Source: Isoperla grammatica (Eukaryota; Arthropoda; Insecta; Plecoptera; Perlodidae). Taken from it: a stretch of DNA of 64,000 bases. The position numbers were made by a program, and so were the translations under genes. The stretch is from the NCBI GenBank assembly GCA_945910005.1, contig OX246743.1, positions 2,864,122 through 2,928,121 on the forward strand, given 5' to 3'. Shown piece after piece: positions 10,553 to 24,400 of the stretch (its first letter is position 1; each line of letters opens with the position of its first letter). The notes under the pieces are model-generated. The model saw nothing but the letters and a program-made list of their open reading frames with translations, was not told the DNA's origin and ran no database searches.

Positions 10553-13500
10553 GTGATGCTATCAGTGCTGGGCCGGGTACTATGCCCGCCTACCACCGCG
10601 ACACTAGCGCTCATGTCTCCATCCACTGTGAGAGAACGTGATGCTATCAGTGCTGGGCCGGGTACTATGCCCGCCTACCACTGCGACACTAGCGCTCATG
10701 TCTCCATCCACTGTGTGATGCTATCAGTGCTGGGTCGGGTACTATGCCCGCCTACCACTGCGACACTAGCGCTCATGTCTCCATCCACTGTGAGAGAACG
10801 TGATGCTATCAGTGCTGGGCCGGGTACTATGCCCGCCTACCACTGCGACACTAGCGCTCATGTCTCCATCCACTGTGAGAGAACGTGATGCTATCAGTGC
10901 TGGGCCGGGTACTATGCCCGCCTACCACTGCGACACTAGCGCTCATGTCTCCATCCACTGTGAGAGAACGTGATGCTATCAGTGCTGGGCCGGGTACTAT
11001 GCCCGCCTACCACTGCGACACTAGCGCTCATGTCTCCATCCACTGTGAGAGAACGTGATGCTATCAGTGCTGGGCCGGGTACTGTGCCCGCCTACCACTG
11101 CGACACTAGCGCTCATGTCTCCATCCACTGTGAGAGAACGTGATGCTATCAGTGCTGGGCCGGGTACTATGCCCGCCTACCACTGCGACACTAGCGCTCA
11201 TGTCTCCATCCACTGTGAGAGAACGTGATGCTATCAGTGCTGGGCCGGGTACTATGCCCGCCTACCACTGCGACACTAGCGCTCATGTCTCCATCCACTG
11301 TGAGAGAACGTGGTGCTATCAGTGCTGGGCCGGGTACTATGCCCGCCTACCACTGCGACACTAGCGCTCATGTCTCCATCCACTGTGAGAGAATGTGATG
11401 CTATCAGTGCTGGGCCGGGTACTATGCCCGCCTACCACTGCGACACTAGCGCTCATGTCTCCATCCACTGTGAGAGAACGTGGTGCTATCAGTGCTGGGC
11501 CGGGTACTATGCCCGCCTACCACTGCGACACTAGCGCTCATGTCTCCATCCACTGTGAGAGAACGTGATGCTATCAGTGCTGGGCCGGGTACTATGCCCG
11601 CCTACCACTGCGACACTAGCGCTCATGTCTCCATCCACTGTGTGATGCTATCAGTGCTGGGCCGGGTACTGTGCCCGCCTACCACTGCGACACTAGCGCT
11701 CATGTCTCCATCCACTGTGAGAGAACGTGATGCTATCAGTGCTGGGCCGGGTACTGTGCCCGCCTACCACTGCGACACTAGCGCTCATGTCTCCATCCAC
11801 TGTGTGATGCTATCAGTGCTGGGCCGGGTACTGTGCCCGCCTACCACTGCGACACTAGCGCTCATGTCTCCATCCACTGTGAGAGAACGTGATGCTATCA
11901 GTGCTGGGCCGGGTACTATGCCCGCCTACCACTGCGACACTAGCGCTCATGTCTCCATCCACTGTGAGAGAACGTGATGCTATCAGTGCTGGGCCGGGTA
12001 CTATGCCCGCCTACCACTGCGACACTAGCGCTCGTGTCTCCATCCACTGTGTGATGCTATCAGTGCTGGGCCGGGTACTATGCCCGCCTACCACTGCGAC
12101 ACTAGCGCTCATGTCTCCATCCACTGTGAGAACGTGATGCTATCAGTGCTGGGCCGGGTACTATGCCCGCCTACCACTGCGACACTAGCGCTCATGTCTC
12201 CATCCACTGTGAGAGAACGTGATGCTATCAGTGCTGGGCCGGGTACTATGCCCGCCTACCACTGCGACACTAGCGCTCATGTCTCCATCCACTGTGAGAG
12301 AACGTGATGCTATCAGTGCTGGGCCGGGTACTATGCCCGCCTACCACTGCGACACTAGCGCTCTTGTCTCCATCCACTGTGAGAGAACGTGATGCTATCA
12401 GTGCTGGGCCGGGTACTATGCCCGCCTACCACTGCGACACTAGCGCTCATGTCTCCATCCACTGTGAGAGAACGTGATGCTATCAGTGCTGGGCCGGGTA
12501 CTATGCCCGCCTACCACTGCGACACTAGCGCTCATGTCTCCATCCACTGTGAGAGAACGTGATGCTATCAGTGCTGGGCCGGGTACTATGCCCGCCTACC
12601 ACTGCGACACTAGCGCTCATGTCTCCATCCACTGTGAGAGAACGTGATGCTATCAGTGCTGGGCCGGGTACTATGCCCGCCTACCACTGCGACACTAGCG
12701 CTCATGTCTCCATCCACTGTGTGAGAACGTGATGCTATCAGTGCTGGGCCGGGTACTGTGCCCGCCTACCACTGCGACACTAGCGCTCATGTCTCCATCC
12801 ACTGTGAGAGAACGTGATGCTATCAGTGCTGGGCCGGGTACTATGCCCGCCTACCACTGCGACACTAGCGCTCATGTCTCCATCCACTGTGAGAGAACGT
12901 GATGCTATCAGTGCTGGGCCGGGTACTATGCCCGCCTACCACTGCGACACTAGCGCTCATGTCTCCATCCACTGTGAGAGAACGTGATGCTATCAGTGCT
13001 GGGCCGGGTACTATGCCCGCCTACCACTGCGACACTAGCGCTCATGTCTCCATCCACTGTGAGAGAACGTGATGCTATCAGTGCTGGGCCGGGTACTATG
13101 CCCGCCTACCACTGCGACACTAGCGCTCGTGTCTCCATCCACTGTGAGAGAACGTGATGCTATCAGTGCTGGGCCGGGTACTATGCCCGCCTACCACTGC
13201 GACACTAGCGCTCATGTCTCCATCCACTGTGAGAGAACGTGATGCTATCAGTGCTGGGCCGGGTACTATGCCCGCCTACCACTGCGACACTAGCGCTCAT
13301 GTCTCCATCCACTGTGAGAGAACGTGATGCTATCAGTGCTGGGCCGGGTACTATGCCCGCCTACCACTGCGACACTAGCGCTCATGTCTCCATCCACTGT
13401 GAGAGAACGTGATGCTATCAGTGCTGGGCCGGGTACTATGCCCGCCTACCACTGCGACACTAGCGCTCATGTCTCCATCCACTGTGAGAGAACGTGATGC

Positions 13501-16500
13501 TATCAGTGCTGGGACTATGCCCGCCTACCACTGCGACACTAGCGCTCATGTCTCCATCCACTGTGAGAGAACGTGATGCTATCAGTGCTGGGACTATGCC
13601 CGCCTACCACTGCGACACTAGCGCTCATGTCTCCATCCACTGTGAGAGAACGTGATGCTATCAGTGCTGGTACTATGCCCGCCTACCACTGCGACACTAG
13701 CGCTCATGTCTCCATCCACTGTGAGAGAACGTGATGCTATCAGTGCTGGGACTATGCCCGCCTACCACTGCGACACTAGCGCTCATGTCTCCATCCACTG
13801 TGTGATGCTATCAGTGCTGGGCCGGGTACTATGCCCGCCTACCACTGCGACACTAGCGCTCATGTCTCCATCCACTGTGTGAGAACGTGATGCTATCAGT
13901 GCTGGGCCGGGTACTATGCCCGCCTACCACTGCGACACTAGCGCTCATGTCTCCATCCACTGTGAGAGAACGTGATGCTATCAGTGCTGGGCCGGGTACT
14001 ATGCCCGCCTACCACTGCGACACTAGCGCTCATGTCTCCATCCACTGTGAGAGAACGTGATGCTATCAGTGCTGGGCCGGGTACTATGCCCGCCTACCAC
14101 TGCGACACTAGCGCTCATGTCTCCATCCACTGTGAGAACGTGATGCTATCAGTGCTGGGCCGGGTACTATGCCCGCCTACCACTGCGACACTAGCGCTCA
14201 TGTCTCCATCCACTGTGAGAGAACGTGATGCTATCAGTGCTGGGCCGGGTACTATGCCCGCCTACCACTGCGACACTAGCGCTCATGTCTCCATCCACTG
14301 TGAGAGAACGTGATGCTATCAGTGCTGGGCCGGGTACTATGCCCGCCTACCACTGCGACACTAGCGCTCATGTCTCCATCCACTGTGAGAGAACGTGATG
14401 CTATCAGTGCTGGGCCGGGTACTATGCCCGCCTACCACTGCGACACTAGCGCTCATGTCTCCATCCACTGTGAGAGAACGTGATGCTATCAGTGCTGGGC
14501 CGGGTACTATGCCCGCCTACCACTGCGACACTAGCGCTCATGTCTCCATCCACTGTGTGATGCTATCAGTGCTGGGCCGGGTACTATGCCCGCCTACCAC
14601 TGCGACACTAGCGCTCATGTCTCCATCCACTGTGAGAGAACGTGATGCTATCAGTGCTGGGCCGGGTACTATGCCCGCCTACCACTGCGACACTAGCGCT
14701 CATGTCTCCATCCACTGTGAGAGAACGTGATGCTATCAGTGCTGGGCCGGGTACTATGCCCGCCTACCACTGCGACACTAGCGCTCATGTCTCCATCCAC
14801 TGTGAGAACGTGATGCTATCAGTGCTGGGCCGGGTACTATGCCCGCCTACCACTGCGACACTAGCGCTCATGTCTCCATCCACTGTGAGAGAACGTGATG
14901 CTATCAGTGCTGGGCCGGGTACTGTGCCCGCCTACCACTGCGACACTAGCGCTCATGTCTCCATCCACTGTGAGAGAACGTGATGCTATCAGTGCTGGGC
15001 CGGGTACTATGCCCGCCTACCACTGCGACACTAGCGCTCATGTCTCCATCCACTGTGAGAGAACGTGATGCTATCAGTGCTGGGCCGGGTACTATGCCCG
15101 CCTACCACTGCGACACTAGCGCTCATGTCTCCATCCACTGTGAGAGAACGTGATGCTATCAGTGCTGGGCCGGGTACTATGCCCGCCTACCACTGCGACA
15201 CTAGCGCTCTTGTCTCCATCCACTGTGAGAGAACGTGATGCTATCAGTGCTGGGCCGGGTACTATGCCCGCCTACCACTGCGACACTAGCGCTCATGTCT
15301 CCATCCACTGTGAGAGAACGTGATGCTATCAGTGCTGGGCCGGGTACTGTGCCCGCCTACCACTGCGACACTAGCGCTCATGTCTCCATCCACTGTGAGA
15401 GAACGTGATGCTATCAGTGCTGGGACTATGCCCGCCTACCACTGCGACACTAGCGCTCATGTCTCCATCCACTGTGAGAGAACGTGATGCTATCAGTGCT
15501 GGGACTATGCCCGCCTACCACTGCGACACTAGCGCTCATGTCTCCATCCACTGTGAGAGAACGTGATGCTATCAGTGCTGGGCCGGGTACTGTGCCCGCC
15601 TACCACTGCGACACTAGCGCTCGTGTCTCCATCCACTGTGAGAGAACGTGATGCTATCAGTGCTGGGCCGGGTACTATGCCCGCCTACCACTGCGACACT
15701 AGCGCTCATGTCTCCATCCACTGTGTGAGAACGTGATGCTATCAGTGCTGGGCCGGGTACTATGCCCGCCTACCACTGCGACACTAGCGCTCGTGTCTCC
15801 ATCCACTGTGTGATGCTATCAGTGCTGGGCCGGGTACTATGCCCGCCTACCACTGCGACACTAGCGCTCATGTCTCCATCCACTGTGAGAGAACGTGATG
15901 CTATCAGTGCTGGGCCGGGTACTATGCCCGCCTACCACTGCGACACTAGCGCTCATGTCTCCATCCACTGTGTGATGCTATCAGTGCTGGGCCGGGTACT
16001 ATGCCCGCCTACCACTGCGACACTAGCGCTCATGTCTCCATCCACTGTGAGAGAACGTGATGCTATCAGTGCTGGGCCGGGTACTATGCCCGCCTACCAC
16101 TGCGACACTAGCGCTCATGTCTCCATCCACTGTGAGAGAACGTGATGCTATCAGTGCTGGGCCGGGTACTATGCCCGCCTACCACTGCGACACTAGCGCT
16201 CATGTCTCCATCCACTGTGTGATGCTATCAGTGCTGGGCCGGGTACTATGCCCGCCTACCACTGCGACACTAGCGCTCATGTCTCCATCCACTGTGAGAG
16301 AACGTGATGCTATCAGTGCTGGGCCGGGTACTGTGCCCGCCTACCACTGCGACACTAGCGCTCATGTCTCCATCCACTGTGAGAGAACGTGATGCTATCA
16401 GTGCTGGGCCGGGTACTATGCCCGCCTACCACTGCGACACTAGCGCTCATGTCTCCATCCACTGTGAGAGAACGTGATGCTATCAGTGCTGGGCCGGGTA

Positions 16501-19500
16501 CTATGCCCGCCTACCACTGCGACACTAGCGCTCATGTCTCCATCCACTGTGAGAGAACGTGATGCTATCAGTGCTGGGCCGGGTACTATGCCCGCCTACC
16601 ACTGCGACACTAGCGCTCATGTCTCCATCCACTGTGAGAGAACGTGATGCTATCAGTGCTGGGCCGGGTACTATGCCCGCCTACCACTGCGACACTAGCG
16701 CTCATGTCTCCATCCACTGTGAGAGAACGTGATGCTATCAGTGCTGGGCCGGGTACTATGCCCGCCTACCACTGCGACACTAGCGCTCATGTCTCCATCC
16801 ACTGTGAGAGAACGTGATGCTATCAGTGCTGGGCCGGGTACTATGCCCGCCTACCACTGCGACACTAGCGCTCATGTCTCCATCCACTGTGAGAGAACGT
16901 GATGCTATCAGTGCTGGGCCGGGTACTATGCCCGCCTACCACTGCGACACTAGCGCTCATGTCTCCATCCACTGTGTGAGAACGTGATGCTATCAGTGCT
17001 GGGCCGGGTACTGTGCCCGCCTACCACTGCGACACTAGCGCTCGTGTCTCCATCCACTGTGAGAGAACGTGATGCTATCAGTGCTGGGCCGGGTACTATG
17101 CCCGCCTACCACTGCGACACTAGCGCTCATGTCTCCATCCACTGTGAGAGAACGTGATGCTATCAGTGCTGGGCCGGGTACTATGCCCGCCTACCACTGC
17201 GACACTAGCGCTCATGTCTCCATCCACTGTGAGAGAACGTGATGCTATCAGTGCTGGGCCGGGTACTATGCCCGCCTACCACTGCGACACTAGCGCTCAT
17301 GTCTCCATCCACTGTGAGAGAACGTGATGCTATCAGTGCTGGGCCGGGTACTATGCCCGCCTACCACTGCGACACTAGCGCTCATGTCTCCATCCACTGT
17401 GAGAGAACGTGATGCTATCAGTGCTGGGCCGGGTACTATGCCCGCCTACCACTGCGACACTAGCGCTCATGTCTCCATCCACTGTGTGATGCTATCAGTG
17501 CTGGGCCGGGTACTATGCCCGCCTACCACTGCGACACTAGCGCTCATGTCTCCATCCACTGTGTGATGCTATCAGTGCTGGGCCGGGTACTATGCCCGCC
17601 TACCACTGCGACACTAGCGCTCATGTCTCCATCCACTGTGAGAGAACGTGATGCTATCAGTGCTGGGCCGGGTACTGTGCCCGCCTACCACTGCGACACT
17701 AGCGCTCATGTCTCCATCCACTGTGAGAGAACGTGATGCTATCAGTGCTGGGCCGGGTACTATGCCCGCCTACCACTGCGACACTAGCGCTCATGTCTCC
17801 ATCCACTGTGAGAGAACGTGATGCTATCAGTGCTGGGCCGGGTACTATGCCCGCCTACCACTGCGACACTAGCGCTCATGTCTCCATCCACTGTGAGAGA
17901 ACGTGATGCTATCAGTGCTGGGCCGGGTACTATGCCCGCCTACCACTGCGACACTAGCGCTCATGTCTCCATCCACTGTGAGAGAACGTGATGCTATCAG
18001 TGCTGGGCCGGGTACTATGCCCGCCTACCACTGCGACACTAGCGCTCATGTCTCCATCCACTGTGAGAGAACGTGATGCTATCAGTGCTGGGCCGGGTAC
18101 TATGCCCGCCTACCACTGCGACACTAGCGCTCATGTCTCCATCCACTGTGAGAGAACGTGATGCTATCAGTGCTGGGCCGGGTACTATGCCCGCCTACCA
18201 CTGCGACACTAGCGCTCATGTCTCCATCCACTGTGTGAGAACGTGATGCTATCAGTGCTGGGCCGGGTACTGTGCCCGCCTACCACTGCGACACTAGCGC
18301 TCGTGTCTCATCCACTGTGAGAGAACGTGATGCTATCAGTGCTGGGCCGGGTACTATGCCCGCCTACCACTGCGACACTAGCGCTCATGTCTCCATCCAC
18401 TGTGAGAGAACGTGATGCTATCAGTGCTGGGCCGGGTACTATGCCCGCCTACCACTGCGACACTAGCGCTCATGTCTCCATCCACTGTGAGAGAACGTGA
18501 TGCTATCAGTGCTGGGACTATGCCCGCCTACCACTGCGACACTAGCGCTCATGTCTCCATCCACTGTGTGATGCTATCAGTGCTGGGCCGGGTACTATGC
18601 CCGCCTACCACTGCGACACTAGCGCTCGTGTCTTCATCCACTGTGTGATGCTATCAGTGCTGGGCCGGGTACTATGCCCGCCTACCACTGCGACACTAGC
18701 GCTCGTGTCTCCATCCACTGTGAGAGAACGTGATGCTATCAGTGCTGGGCCGGGTACTATGCCCGCCTACCACTGCGACACTAGCGCTCTTGTCTCCATC
18801 CACTGTGAGAGAACGTGATGCTATCAGTGCTGGGCCGGGTACTATGCCCGCCTACCACTGCGACACTAGCGCTCATGTCTCCATCCACTGTGTGAGAACG
18901 TGATGCTATCAGTGCTGGGCCGGGTACTATGCCCGCCTACCACTGCGACACTAGCGCTCATGTCTCCATCCACTGTGAGAGAACGTGATGCTATCAGTGC
19001 TGGGCCGGGTACTATGCCCGCCTACCACTGCGACACTAGCGCTCATGTCTCCATCCACTGTGAGAGAACGTGATGCTATCAGTGCTGGGCCGGGTACTAT
19101 GCCCGCCTACCACTGCGACACTAGCGCTCATGTCTCCATCCACTGTGAGAGAACGTGATGCTATCAGTGCTGGGCCGGGTACTATGCCCGCCTACCACTG
19201 CGACACTAGCGCTCTTGTCTCCATCCACTGTGAGAGAACGTGATGCTATCAGTGCTGGGCCGGGTACTATGCCCGCCTACCACTGCGACACTAGCGCTCA
19301 TGTCTCCATCCACTGTGAGAGAACGTGATGCTATCAGTGCTGGGCCGGGTACTATGCCCGCCTACCACTGCGACACTAGCGCTCATGTCTCCATCCACTG
19401 TGTGATGCTATCAGTGCTGGGCCGGGTACTATGCCCGCCTACCACTGCGACACTAGCGCTCTTGTCTCCATCCACTGTGAGAGAACGTGATGCTATCAGT

Positions 19501-21480
19501 GCTGGGCCGGGTACTATGCCCGCCTACCACTGCGACACTAGCGCTCTTGTCTCCATCCACTGTGAGAGAACGTGATGCTATCAGTGCTGGGCCGGGTACT
19601 ATGCCCGCCTACCACTGCGACACTAGCGCTCATGTCTCCATCCACTGTGTGATGCTATCAGTGCTGGGCCGGGTACTATGCCCGCCTACCACTGCGACAC
19701 TAGCGCTCTTGTCTCCATCCACTGTGAGAGAACGTGATGCTATCAGTGCTGGGCCGGGTACTATGCCCGCCTACCACTGACACTAGCGCTCATGTCTCCA
19801 TCCACTGTGTGATGCTATCAGTGCTGGGACGGGTACTATGCCCGCCTACCACTGACACTAGCGCTCATGTCTCCATCCACTGTGTGATGCTATCAGTGCT
19901 GGGCCGGGTACTATGCCCGCCTACCACTGACACTAGCGCTCATGTCTTCATCCACTGTGTGATGCTATCAGTGCTGGGCCGGGTACTATGCCCGCCTACC
20001 ACTGCGACACTAGCGCTCTTGTCTCCATCCACTGTGAGAGAACGTGATGCTATCAGTGCTGGGCCGGGTACTATGCCCGCCTACCACTGCGACACTAGCG
20101 CTCATGTCTCCATCCACTGTGAGAGAACGTGATGCTATCAGTGCTGGGCCGGGTACTATGCCCGCCTACCACTGCGACACTAGCGCTCATGTCTCCATCC
20201 ACTGTGAGAGAACGTGATGCTATCAGTGCTGGGCCGGGTACTGTGCCCGCCTACCACTGCGACACTAGCGCTCATGTCTCCATCCACTGTGTGATGCTAT
20301 CAGTGCTGGGCCGGGTACTATGCCCGCCTACCACTGCGACACTAGCGCTCATGTCTCCATCCACTGTGAGAGAACGTGTTGCTATCAGTGCTGGGCCGGG
20401 TACTATGCCCGCCTACCACTGCGACACTAGCGCTCATGTCTCCATCCACTGTGAGAGAACGTGATGCTATCAGTGCTGGGCCGGGTACTATGCCCGCCTA
20501 CCACTGCGACACTAGCGCTCATGTCTCCATCCACTGTGAGAGAACGTGATGCTATCAGTGCTGGGCCGGGTACTATGCCCGCCTACCACTGCGACACTAG
20601 CGCTCATGTCTCCATCCACTGTGAGAGAACGTGATGCTATCAGTGCTGGGCCGGGTACTATGCCCGCCTACCACTGCGACACTAGCGCTCATGTCTCCAT
20701 CCACTGTGAGAGAACGTGATGCTATCAGTGCTGGGCCGGGTACTGTGCCCGCCTACCACTGCGACACTAGCGCTCATGTCTCCATCCACTGTGAGAGAAC
20801 GTGATGCTATCAGTGCTGGGCCGGGTACTATGCCCGCCTACCACTGCGACACTAGCGCTCATGTCTCCATCCACTGTGAGAGAACGTGATGCTATCAGTG
20901 CTGGGCCGGGTACTATGCCCGCCTACCACTGCGACACTAGCGCTCATGTCTCCATCCACTGTGAGAGAACGTGATGCTATCAGTGCTGGGCCGGGTACTA
21001 TGCCCGCCTACCACTGCGACACTAGCGCTCATGTCTCCATCCACTGTGAGAGAACGTGATGCTATCAGTGCTGGGCCGGGTACTATGCCCGCCTACCACT
21101 GCGACACTAGCGCTCATGTCTCCATCCACTGTGAGAGAACGTGATGCTATCAGTGCTGGGCCGGGTACTGTGCCCGCCTACCACTGCGACACTAGCGCTC
21201 ATGTCTCCATCCACTGTGAGAGAACGTGATGCTATCAGTGCTGGGCCGGGTACTATGCCCGCCTACCACTGCGACACTAGCGCTCATGTCTCCATCCACT
21301 GTGAGAGAACGTGATGCTATCAGTGCTGGGCCGGGTACTATGCCCGCCTACCACTGCGACACTAGCGCTCATGTCTCCATCCACTGTGAGAGAACGTGAT
21401 GCTATCAGTGCTGGGCCGGGTACTATGCCCGCCTACCACTGCGACACTAGCGCTCATGTCTCCATCCACTGTGAGAGAAC
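10553..21480 (+). repeat. Higher-order duplication, copy 1 (about 10.9 kb)
   Basis: Rare variants inside the satellite recur in the same order about 10.9-11.3 kb later. CACCGCGAC at about 10594 recurs at about 21522, CTGGGTCGGG at 10728 at 21656, and GTGGTGCTATC at 11310 at 22238, all with offset 10928. Later landmarks such as the 75-bp cluster at 19.8 kb shift to offset 11109. Breakpoints are bracketed only to within about 340 bp because units around them are consensus. Confidence 0.85.
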
Positions 21481-24400
21481 GTGATGCTATCAGTGCTGGG
21501 CCGGGTACTATGCCCGCCTACCACCGCGACACTAGCGCTCATGTCTCCATCCACTGTGAGAGAACGTGATGCTATCAGTGCTGGGCCGGGTACTATGCCC
21601 GCCTACCACTGCGACACTAGCGCTCATGTCTCCATCCACTGTGTGATGCTATCAGTGCTGGGTCGGGTACTATGCCCGCCTACCACTGCGACACTAGCGC
21701 TCATGTCTCCATCCACTGTGAGAGAACGTGATGCTATCAGTGCTGGGCCGGGTACTATGCCCGCCTACCACTGCGACACTAGCGCTCATGTCTCCATCCA
21801 CTGTGAGAGAACGTGATGCTATCAGTGCTGGGCCGGGTACTATGCCCGCCTACCACTGCGACACTAGCGCTCATGTCTCCATCCACTGTGAGAGAACGTG
21901 ATGCTATCAGTGCTGGGCCGGGTACTATGCCCGCCTACCACTGCGACACTAGCGCTCATGTCTCCATCCACTGTGAGAGAACGTGATGCTATCAGTGCTG
22001 GGCCGGGTACTGTGCCCGCCTACCACTGCGACACTAGCGCTCATGTCTCCATCCACTGTGAGAGAACGTGATGCTATCAGTGCTGGGCCGGGTACTATGC
22101 CCGCCTACCACTGCGACACTAGCGCTCATGTCTCCATCCACTGTGAGAGAACGTGATGCTATCAGTGCTGGGCCGGGTACTATGCCCGCCTACCACTGCG
22201 ACACTAGCGCTCATGTCTCCATCCACTGTGAGAGAACGTGGTGCTATCAGTGCTGGGCCGGGTACTATGCCCGCCTACCACTGCGACACTAGCGCTCATG
22301 TCTCCATCCACTGTGAGAGAATGTGATGCTATCAGTGCTGGGCCGGGTACTATGCCCGCCTACCACTGCGACACTAGCGCTCATGTCTCCATCCACTGTG
22401 AGAGAACGTGGTGCTATCAGTGCTGGGCCGGGTACTATGCCCGCCTACCACTGCGACACTAGCGCTCATGTCTCCATCCACTGTGAGAGAACGTGATGCT
22501 ATCAGTGCTGGGCCGGGTACTATGCCCGCCTACCACTGCGACACTAGCGCTCATGTCTCCATCCACTGTGTGATGCTATCAGTGCTGGGCCGGGTACTGT
22601 GCCCGCCTACCACTGCGACACTAGCGCTCATGTCTCCATCCACTGTGAGAGAACGTGATGCTATCAGTGCTGGGCCGGGTACTGTGCCCGCCTACCACTG
22701 CGACACTAGCGCTCATGTCTCCATCCACTGTGTGATGCTATCAGTGCTGGGCCGGGTACTGTGCCCGCCTACCACTGCGACACTAGCGCTCATGTCTCCA
22801 TCCACTGTGAGAGAACGTGATGCTATCAGTGCTGGGCCGGGTACTATGCCCGCCTACCACTGCGACACTAGCGCTCATGTCTCCATCCACTGTGAGAGAA
22901 CGTGATGCTATCAGTGCTGGGCCGGGTACTATGCCCGCCTACCACTGCGACACTAGCGCTCGTGTCTCCATCCACTGTGTGATGCTATCAGTGCTGGGCC
23001 GGGTACTATGCCCGCCTACCACTGCGACACTAGCGCTCATGTCTCCATCCACTGTGAGAACGTGATGCTATCAGTGCTGGGCCGGGTACTATGCCCGCCT
23101 ACCACTGCGACACTAGCGCTCATGTCTCCATCCACTGTGAGAGAACGTGATGCTATCAGTGCTGGGCCGGGTACTATGCCCGCCTACCACTGCGACACTA
23201 GCGCTCATGTCTCCATCCACTGTGAGAGAACGTGATGCTATCAGTGCTGGGCCGGGTACTATGCCCGCCTACCACTGCGACACTAGCGCTCTTGTCTCCA
23301 TCCACTGTGAGAGAACGTGATGCTATCAGTGCTGGGCCGGGTACTATGCCCGCCTACCACTGCGACACTAGCGCTCATGTCTCCATCCACTGTGAGAGAA
23401 CGTGATGCTATCAGTGCTGGGCCGGGTACTATGCCCGCCTACCACTGCGACACTAGCGCTCATGTCTCCATCCACTGTGAGAGAACGTGATGCTATCAGT
23501 GCTGGGCCGGGTACTATGCCCGCCTACCACTGCGACACTAGCGCTCATGTCTCCATCCACTGTGAGAGAACGTGATGCTATCAGTGCTGGGCCGGGTACT
23601 ATGCCCGCCTACCACTGCGACACTAGCGCTCATGTCTCCATCCACTGTGTGAGAACGTGATGCTATCAGTGCTGGGCCGGGTACTGTGCCCGCCTACCAC
23701 TGCGACACTAGCGCTCATGTCTCCATCCACTGTGAGAGAACGTGATGCTATCAGTGCTGGGCCGGGTACTATGCCCGCCTACCACTGCGACACTAGCGCT
23801 CATGTCTCCATCCACTGTGAGAGAACGTGATGCTATCAGTGCTGGGCCGGGTACTATGCCCGCCTACCACTGCGACACTAGCGCTCATGTCTCCATCCAC
23901 TGTGAGAGAACGTGATGCTATCAGTGCTGGGCCGGGTACTATGCCCGCCTACCACTGCGACACTAGCGCTCATGTCTCCATCCACTGTGAGAGAACGTGA
24001 TGCTATCAGTGCTGGGCCGGGTACTATGCCCGCCTACCACTGCGACACTAGCGCTCGTGTCTCCATCCACTGTGAGAGAACGTGATGCTATCAGTGCTGG
24101 GCCGGGTACTATGCCCGCCTACCACTGCGACACTAGCGCTCATGTCTCCATCCACTGTGAGAGAACGTGATGCTATCAGTGCTGGGCCGGGTACTATGCC
24201 CGCCTACCACTGCGACACTAGCGCTCATGTCTCCATCCACTGTGAGAGAACGTGATGCTATCAGTGCTGGGCCGGGTACTATGCCCGCCTACCACTGCGA
24301 CACTAGCGCTCATGTCTCCATCCACTGTGAGAGAACGTGATGCTATCAGTGCTGGGCCGGGTACTATGCCCGCCTACCACTGCGACACTAGCGCTCATGT

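Noticed and set aside
10553..20464. Many plus-strand frames of 70-165 codons in the satellite as genes
   Set aside because: They come from the repeat itself, stop at TGA in a fixed unit phase, and lengthen only where shortened units shift the frame.
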